Part shown: in pieces, positions 60,001 to 64,000 of the stretch
Layout of the letters: the number at the start of each line of letters is the position of its first letter
Numbering within the stretch: position 1 is the first letter of the stretch
Source of the DNA: Segetibacter aerophilus
Lineage (GTDB): Bacteria; Bacteroidota; Bacteroidia; Chitinophagales; Chitinophagaceae
Assembly: GCF_007991655.1 (NCBI RefSeq)
Contig: NZ_BJYT01000004.1
Location: forward strand, 248,001 to 312,000
Direction: 5' to 3'
DNA length: 64,000 nt
Program-made: the position numbers and the translations under genes
The notes under the pieces: generated by a model
Database searches by the model: none
The model's input: only the letters and a program-made list of their open reading frames with translations
Told to the model about the DNA's origin: nothing

Positions 60001-62151
60001 ATTATCCAGTAGAAAAATATCAAGATCGTTAACTGCTCCCGGCAGCTCCCCGAGAGAGTAAATTTTATCATCCCATTGTAATACGATAGTATAGTCACCC
60101 GGTTTCAATGTCACTGGTTGCAAATAATTTCCTGGGCCAAAGTTGTGAGCCAAACCGGTAAAACCACTTGGGGCAGCAATTCCGGTAAACTGTCCGTCAA
60201 ATGCCTTTTTGCCAAAATTTCCTGCAGAAGAGAAATAAGTGACGTTACGATTAATTGCCACATCATCAACAGCACGCGCAATTACACCGTCTTTAAAAAA
60301 AGGCTCAGTAATGTGTGTCACATCTTCAACAATGATATCACTTTGCGCCTCTGTGGCAAGTCGCCGAATGCCAAGTGCCATATCTCCCGGACTAATAAAA
60401 CCGGTTTTAAAAGCAAGACGAGCGCCTGGTGCGACATCATGAATAATGTGCATCATCGCTCTTCCCTCGTCTGAACCCCGAGTAAAATAGTCTTCTAAGA
60501 TCTGGATACTATCTGCAATCGGAAGATCTCTGCCCAGGTCTTCACTTAGAGGCGCGGTGAGAGGATTAGCCGCTGCCCTGGCGTAACTATCTGACAAAAC
60601 ACCAATTCTTATTCCGGAGCCAGTTACATTATAACTCCTTCGCGTGATGCCGGCCCGCATTGAGCTATCACCTAAAGTTTCTGCCAGGCCTCCATTTACA
60701 AGTGGCAGGTAAAGAGGTTTTACATAATCGATATATTGAGCAATTGGTGGGAGGTTCAGCTTTAGAAGATTCTTTACGGGATAGCTTCCGGTTAAAACAA
60801 GAGAGCCACCGCCATTTGTAATGGAGTCTCTAAAGCCATAGTCTGAACCGACAAGAAGATTTCTTAGCGTTGTATATTGTCCGGCTTTAGCAATTACTTC
60901 TATTAAGATTTCGCCCGCATACTTACTTCGGTACACAAAATCTGTGTCTGATGGAGGATTTGTTGGATCATAATTTTCAAAAATAGATTCCAGTGAAGCA
61001 TCTATTACATCATAAACCTTACCGCCAAGAGGAGGCGGATAATAGGGTGCAATGGAATTTTGGTTTGTCGCCAACGGAACATGATAAACAAAAACTGCTT
61101 TATCAAGATAAATATAAAATCCTGACCAAAGTGCTCCGTTTATCATAGTTGTTGTTGCACTTCCCTGTCCATAAGACGTTCCAATATATATCCCCCCATA
61201 GGGCGCCCAAACTGTTCCCTTCCAGTTACTGCCACCAGGCTGACCATCTATCGTAAAAGAATTCCTGCGTCCAGATACCCCGACACCTTGTACTTCAGTA
61301 TAGATTCTTGAACCGTCGCCGCCTGCCGTTGTGGTCTGTATTTGGCCCAGTTCCGCATGTTGGAGAATAATTATGCGAATTAATCCCGTAGAAGTATTAA
61401 GAAAGTCGTAATTAAAGATATTAGGCCCACCCGTATTTAAATTTCTAATGCTGTCAAAATAGTAGTCACCTGGCCCTGCAAAAGTTACGGTTTGACCACC
61501 ACTTAATTCTATAGACTTATAGCTACCGGGGCTGATGGTCGTTGTTGTGTTTATAACGCCAGAGCCGGGGTTGAAAGGGCTGATTAGAGGCATGACCGGC
61601 ATCGGCACGTTTCCAAAGCTTCCTTTATATGTTCCTCCTTGGGGTGTTGGGCCGGTATAGGTATTTGCTTGAGGTATTGAAACTTGTCCTTTAACCGAAT
61701 TATTTATATTTAAAGAAATGTTTCCTTGTGCTATTACGTTCTGAAAGGTATTAGTGGAAGTGTTGTTTGATACTATTGCAGGTGCAGCTGAACCTGTAAA
61801 ATTATTTGCAATGATATTGCCATAGATTTGGCCAGTATCTCCAAGTGTAATTCTATGATTACTATATACGTTTCCATAAATCTGGTTGTTATAATCAAGC
61901 TGTATTAATCCCCTGCTTCCTACATTTCCACTAAACACCTTTCCGACAGAAAAAAAAGTAATTCCATAATTGCTTGAGTCCGCAGGAAGGTTATTGTTAC
62001 TACCTGCAAAAAGGGAAAAATCGCTAATTTTTACCGTTTGCGGTATCACTGGAGGAGGGGCTGTATTATTGGTTTGCCCAAAAGAACTTGTTGTAATTAA
62101 CAGAGCAAGGGGAAAGCAAAGGCAGTAAAGCTGCAAGTAAAGTTTTCGCAT
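57067..62151 (-). CDS. N-terminal part of giant secreted subtilase / MBG protein
   Basis: 1694-residue protein with a signal peptide (LALLITTSSFGQ). Order: a bactofilin-like, polymer-forming region with repeated GNV-IYGN motifs (about 45-160); a strand-rich region (to about 500); an S8 peptidase domain with Asp521 in GIRIGVLSDSY and Ser877 in FYGTSAAAPHAAAV, while the His is not certain (candidates in MMHIIHDVAPGARL); an Ig/IPT-like part; one MBG domain (KLPLTITPQSFTMAYG); and a 24-nt-unit repeat tract coding NGQTLTLS. It ends LTLSITPI and a stop. The frame change at about 57081 is read as a one-base deletion: the aligned repeat has CTTTCAAAT where this copy has CTTTCAAT. Confidence 0.85.
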   Translation of the reverse strand: MRKLYLQLYCLCFPLALLITTSSFGQTNNTAPPPVIPQTVKISDFSLFAGSNNNLPADSSNYGITFFSVGKVFSGNVGSRGLIQLDYNNQIYGNVYSNHRITLGDTGQIYGNIIANNFTGSAAPAIVSNNTSTNTFQNVIAQGNISLNINNSVKGQVSIPQANTYTGPTPQGGTYKGSFGNVPMPVMPLISPFNPGSGVINTTTTISPGSYKSIELSGGQTVTFAGPGDYYFDSIRNLNTGGPNIFNYDFLNTSTGLIRIIILQHAELGQIQTTTAGGDGSRIYTEVQGVGVSGRRNSFTIDGQPGGSNWKGTVWAPYGGIYIGTSYGQGSATTTMINGALWSGFYIYLDKAVFVYHVPLATNQNSIAPYYPPPLGGKVYDVIDASLESIFENYDPTNPPSDTDFVYRSKYAGEILIEVIAKAGQYTTLRNLLVGSDYGFRDSITNGGGSLVLTGSYPVKNLLKLNLPPIAQYIDYVKPLYLPLVNGGLAETLGDSSMRAGITRRSYNVTGSGIRIGVLSDSYARAAANPLTAPLSEDLGRDLPIADSIQILEDYFTRGSDEGRAMMHIIHDVAPGARLAFKTGFISPGDMALGIRRLATEAQSDIIVEDVTHITEPFFKDGVIARAVDDVAINRNVTYFSSAGNFGKKAFDGQFTGIAAPSGFTGLAHNFGPGNYLQPVTLKPGDYTIVLQWDDKIYSLGELPGAVNDLDIFLLDNAGNLLFGFNRVNIGRDPIEVLPFTVNGTEDRAANIMIVGAAGTPVNLKFKFVVFRGRLTFNNYAGASTLVGQANSANAIAVGAVKYNQTPAFEANPSDFNVEPYSSVGGTKVNGVDRSKPDLTAPDGVNVRVYMGPDTDGYAPPLGTSQADNTSNFYGTSAAAPHAAAVAALIKEAKQKFTLGSLTPAQLKVLLKNTAVQMGGSAYTPEAGAGLINAESAMSTFANPLPFIGELHVVEPAVVPGTAPFTVSVQGEDFKPGSVIYFAGHPLPTTFVSPEQITAPVPEFTGSAIYPGNPAIEVYNPPLVNGNMDGGYSDKRYFFETAKKNVVVAVQGVIRKFGERNPAFQVTITVDGQPLIASGLSAGQLKLNHLTFSTGATNSSSIGQYSITVANPLDPNNLADQLLLGKYNYRFIDAQLQIQKLPLTITPQSFTMAYGQFPNQIAYDYSFDRTAVSNPDSLVQALRTQHKQLVADNALAVLSGYNTVIPAISSPDIANMSMMASYQSFRNARKFTLQDDRLIPLTAAVANDKIGVQRYLIDLSAQSINDYKNNDRTLVLTPAYPGGPLRGLANSRIVADRHVQTVYNGQTLTLLNADLLTNATGELLLSLGNGQTLTLSNNGSLVPLNYGELLTSSDNVNFQALANGQLAVRQDGQIQLVQSVTVTASGEVLATLSNGQTLTISNGELITLINGELVTISNNQLRAIASNQLSTLANGQTLTLSNGQTLTLSNGDVVTLANGQTLTLANNELAALFNGQTLTLSNTQTLVFTNGQTLTLSNGQTLTLSNGQTLTLSNGQTLTLSNGQTLTLSNGQTLTLSNSELTTLFNGQTLTLSNGQTLTLSNGQTLTISNGQTLTLSNGQTLTLSNGEPFVIVNGQVEPLGSLQINASGSSVIYTLINGQTLTLSNSGEVFIFSNGELISISNSQLLSLSNGQTLTLSNTELLALSKGQTLTLSNGQTLTLSNGQTLTLSITPI
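57078..57084 (-). other. apparent single-base frameshift in giant T9SS protein
   Basis: The plus-strand sequence TTATTGAAAG here corresponds to TTATTTGAAAG expected from the neighbouring repeat units (TTTGAAAG). Restoring one T joins the 57067-62151 frame to 55244-57040 as one protein of about 2302 residues, with NGQTLTLSNNTNIGTGN crossing the junction. No slippery heptamer was seen, so programmed frameshifting is not favoured. Confidence 0.7.
57086..58243 (-). repeat. coding 24-bp octapeptide repeat tract (NGQTLTLS)
   Basis: Many copies of an 8-residue unit N-G-Q-T-L-T-L-S, partly degenerate (NGELVTIS, NNQLRAIA, NTQTLVFT), inside the giant T9SS gene. The longest uninterrupted stretch is about six units. 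Adjacent units use different synonymous codons, so the tract is not a recent expansion. Confidence 0.85.
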
Positions 62152-62418
62152 CAGAAATTATTAAAAACAAAATGATTAGGATATCCAATGACACCTGCGA
62201 TGCGGAGTATTTTTACTGCAACCTTTCTTCAACTAGTCGAAACTTGCTGTAAAGATTTATCAGAATATATGTATTTAGGGGGCAAAGTCTAAAAAAGCAT
62301 CGAAAATGAAAATGCAATCACTCATTCAAGATTTGAAGTGGTTGATTCGTTGGTAATATTATTGAATCTTATTATTATAAGCAACGATTTCTTTGCCAGT
62401 TTGTTCTTTTTGCCTTTT
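62152..62418. other. gene-free interval
   Basis: 267 nt between the giant gene and the sulfatase. Only short random frames are present. There is no clean terminator, and the minus-strand TCATTTTG is at best a weak -7 box. Confidence 0.5.
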
Positions 62419-64000
62419 CTAATTGCGATTATACCTTTTATTTTTAAATAGCCACGAACTAACCTGGTAGTACGCAATTGCTTTTTTAGCCAGTGAGTCT
62501 GTAACACGTTCTTCTGTTGCAGAGCCTGTTGCAAAATTTGGTTTGAACTGTTTTATTTTTCTTACGGGTGACTGTATAACGAGGCGTTCATTTTCTATAA
62601 ATCCAAGTCCCTGGTAAGTGCTTATGAAAGCTTTTTCTTTTCCTTCCCGCAGGTTAAAAATGTCTTGTCCTAAGAATTTGGATTTGTAACTAAAGTTGAG
62701 CATCCCAAGAATAGTAGGAGGGATGTCTATTTGAGCCACCAACCGATCGACTACCATTGGTTGCTTTATAATAGCCGGAGCATACATAAGCATTGGAATA
62801 TGATAGCCTGTGACGGGTAGTTCAACACTTCCGGCACTTCCCGCGCAATGATCAGCAACAATTACAAAAATGGTGTTATTGAACCACGGTTTTGCCAAAG
62901 ACTCTTTTAGAAATCTATTGATGGCATAGTCAGTATACTTTACTGCACCTTCACGAACATGATTGTCAGGAGAAATATCAATACGACCTTCAGGATAAGT
63001 AAAAGGGCGATGATTTGAGACCGTCATTATCTGAGAAAAGAAAGGCTTTCCTGTTGCATGATTTCTATCTAAAGTTCGACCTGCTAAAGTGAACAAGTCC
63101 TCATCTGCTACACCCCAAATGTTTTGATAGTGTACCTCTTCAGGTTTAAGCGCATCGCGATCAATCACATCATAATCGTTGTTACTAAAAAACTGCTTCA
63201 TGTTATCGAAATAGCTATACCCACCATAGATGTATTGGGTGATGTATCCCTTCGATTTAAAAACAGTACCGAGCGAAAATAGGTTTTCATTGTTTGGACG
63301 TTTTACAATGCTTTGTCCTGATGACGGTGGTAAGCCAAGAGACAGTGACTCCAAACCTCTTACGGTTCTTGTTCCTGATGCATACAAACTTTTGAAAAAA
63401 ATACTTTTGCTAACTAATGAATCCAAGTATGGAGTAATATTTTTTTCTCCTCCCAACGCTTTCATAAAATCACCGCTAAGGCTTTCGACACTTATTAAAA
63501 CAACGTTGTGTTTTAGTTCAGGTTGCTCATACGTTATTTGTCTTTCTATGTTAAAAACATCATTAGTAGTAAAAGTGCTGTTCTTATTCAACAAATCCTG
63601 GCGCACTATCTTGAATGCTTCTTCGTCGGGAAGGGTTTTATAGAATTTAAAAAAGTCGAGTTCGTTGTGCCAAAAAGCATTTCCAAATTGAAAGATGCCA
63701 TTGCCTGCCAGTTCATTCGCGTATTCGTTCTTACTAAAATTTCTCCATTCTTCTTTTACGCCCACATAGTTTAATAAGGTTATTAATATTAAAACAACAG
63801 CTATAACAGTGCGTGAAAAAAAAGTTGAGGGAGCATATACAGACTTCTTTATAACCGGGCGAATAAGAAGAAAGATCGCTGTGGTAACTATCAGGATAAC
63901 GGCTACTATAGCGGGGATAGGATAAGACTCTTTTATGTTTCCCAATACTTCATTGGTATATACCAGGTAGTCAACGGCAATGAAGTTATAGCGCACTGAA
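62419..64000 (-). CDS. LTA synthase-like sulfatase (5' end cut by window edge)
   Basis: At least 527 residues of an alkaline-phosphatase-superfamily membrane enzyme. The frame is open through the right edge; the GTG at 63996 is not the true start. Two hydrophobic helices (about 28-48 and 60-80 in the visible part) precede the extracytoplasmic sulfatase domain. Signatures are HNVVLISVESLSGDFMKALG, SGTRTVRGLESLSLGLPP with the nucleophile Thr, YGGYSYFDNMKQFF, VSNHRPF and IVADHCAGS. The family includes LTA synthases and phosphoglycerol or phosphoethanolamine transferases; in Bacteroidota the substrate is undetermined. Confidence 0.9.
   Translation of the reverse strand, partial: SVRYNFIAVDYLVYTNEVLGNIKESYPIPAIVAVILIVTTAIFLLIRPVIKKSVYAPSTFFSRTVIAVVLILITLLNYVGVKEEWRNFSKNEYANELAGNGIFQFGNAFWHNELDFFKFYKTLPDEEAFKIVRQDLLNKNSTFTTNDVFNIERQITYEQPELKHNVVLISVESLSGDFMKALGGEKNITPYLDSLVSKSIFFKSLYASGTRTVRGLESLSLGLPPSSGQSIVKRPNNENLFSLGTVFKSKGYITQYIYGGYSYFDNMKQFFSNNDYDVIDRDALKPEEVHYQNIWGVADEDLFTLAGRTLDRNHATGKPFFSQIMTVSNHRPFTYPEGRIDISPDNHVREGAVKYTDYAINRFLKESLAKPWFNNTIFVIVADHCAGSAGSVELPVTGYHIPMLMYAPAIIKQPMVVDRLVAQIDIPPTILGMLNFSYKSKFLGQDIFNLREGKEKAFISTYQGLGFIENERLVIQSPVRKIKQFKPNFATGSATEERVTDSLAKKAIAYYQVSSWLFKNKRYNRN

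Noticed and set aside
62322-62534. 70-residue minus-strand ORF before the giant gene
   Set aside because: It overlaps the sulfatase C-terminus in another frame and has no family match.
1-64000. tRNA, rRNA and mobile elements
   Set aside because: I looked for cloverleaf T-arms, rRNA blocks and transposase motifs and saw none; a tRNAscan or Rfam search could still find a diverged one.

Overview
The window comes from a member of the Bacteroidota, most likely a Chitinophagaceae-type genome (order Chitinophagales). Four kinds of evidence point there. Start codons follow A-rich leaders with almost no Shine-Dalgarno sequences. Promoters match the Bacteroidota form (TTG, about 19 nt, TAnnTTTG). Lipoproteins and type IX secretion (T9SS) C-terminal sorting domains are present. 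Several families are largely restricted to this phylum: the DUF4295 ribosomal-operon protein, a folP/DUF1599/DoxX-thioredoxin cluster, an ECF sigma factor followed by an anti-sigma-like beta-barrel protein, and T9SS-exported MBG-domain proteins. I saw no rRNA, tRNA, CRISPR array, prophage or insertion sequence. The DNA looks like ordinary chromosome.

Layout. 1-5.1 kb: a VIT-family metal transporter (cut by the edge), ornithine aminotransferase, the rpmB-rpmG-DUF4295 ribosomal operon, ftsY and an MFS permease. 5.2-13.8 kb: ndk, a DHH phosphoesterase with a FKBP lipoprotein, folP, DUF1599, a DoxX/thioredoxin-like protein, a DppB-type permease, a MOSC protein and a YqaE protein. 13.8-19.1 kb: an unlisted 50-residue membrane protein with its own promoter, a GntP permease, two GNATs, an SDR, DUF721 and small hypotheticals. 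19.4-26.9 kb: a carbohydrate and wall-sugar block with two GH43 enzymes, a histidine-ammonia-lyase-like protein that has lost its catalytic residues, a BadF-type amino-sugar kinase, MurQ and a T9SS-exported propeller-like protein. 27-38.3 kb: a CHRD lipoprotein, an arginase-family hydrolase (HutG-like), an ABC-F ATPase, DUF3347 and DUF4142 lipoproteins, PAP2, a toxin-antitoxin pair, purK, an L,D-transpeptidase and small membrane proteins. 38.4-48.5 kb: folK, sppA, an ABC-2 permease, an ECF sigma operon with beta-barrel and LVIVD proteins, kdsA and a methyltransferase. 48.6-64 kb: an S41 protease, S1/P1 nuclease, mscL, a BamA-like barrel, a TPR adenylate cyclase, a giant T9SS subtilase/MBG protein split by an apparent one-base deletion, and an LTA-synthase-like sulfatase cut by the right edge.

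The most notable points are these. First, the HAL-fold protein at 22222-23655 lacks the Ala-Ser-Gly triad needed to form the MIO cofactor and sits directly before a sugar kinase and MurQ. Second, the giant exported protein has its signal peptide and protease in one reading frame and its sorting domain in the next, with a single missing base inside an octapeptide-repeat tract. Third, a short GCGNCGC-centred motif recurs in seven intergenic regions. Fourth, a 50-residue membrane protein has a textbook Bacteroidota promoter but is too short for usual gene calling.
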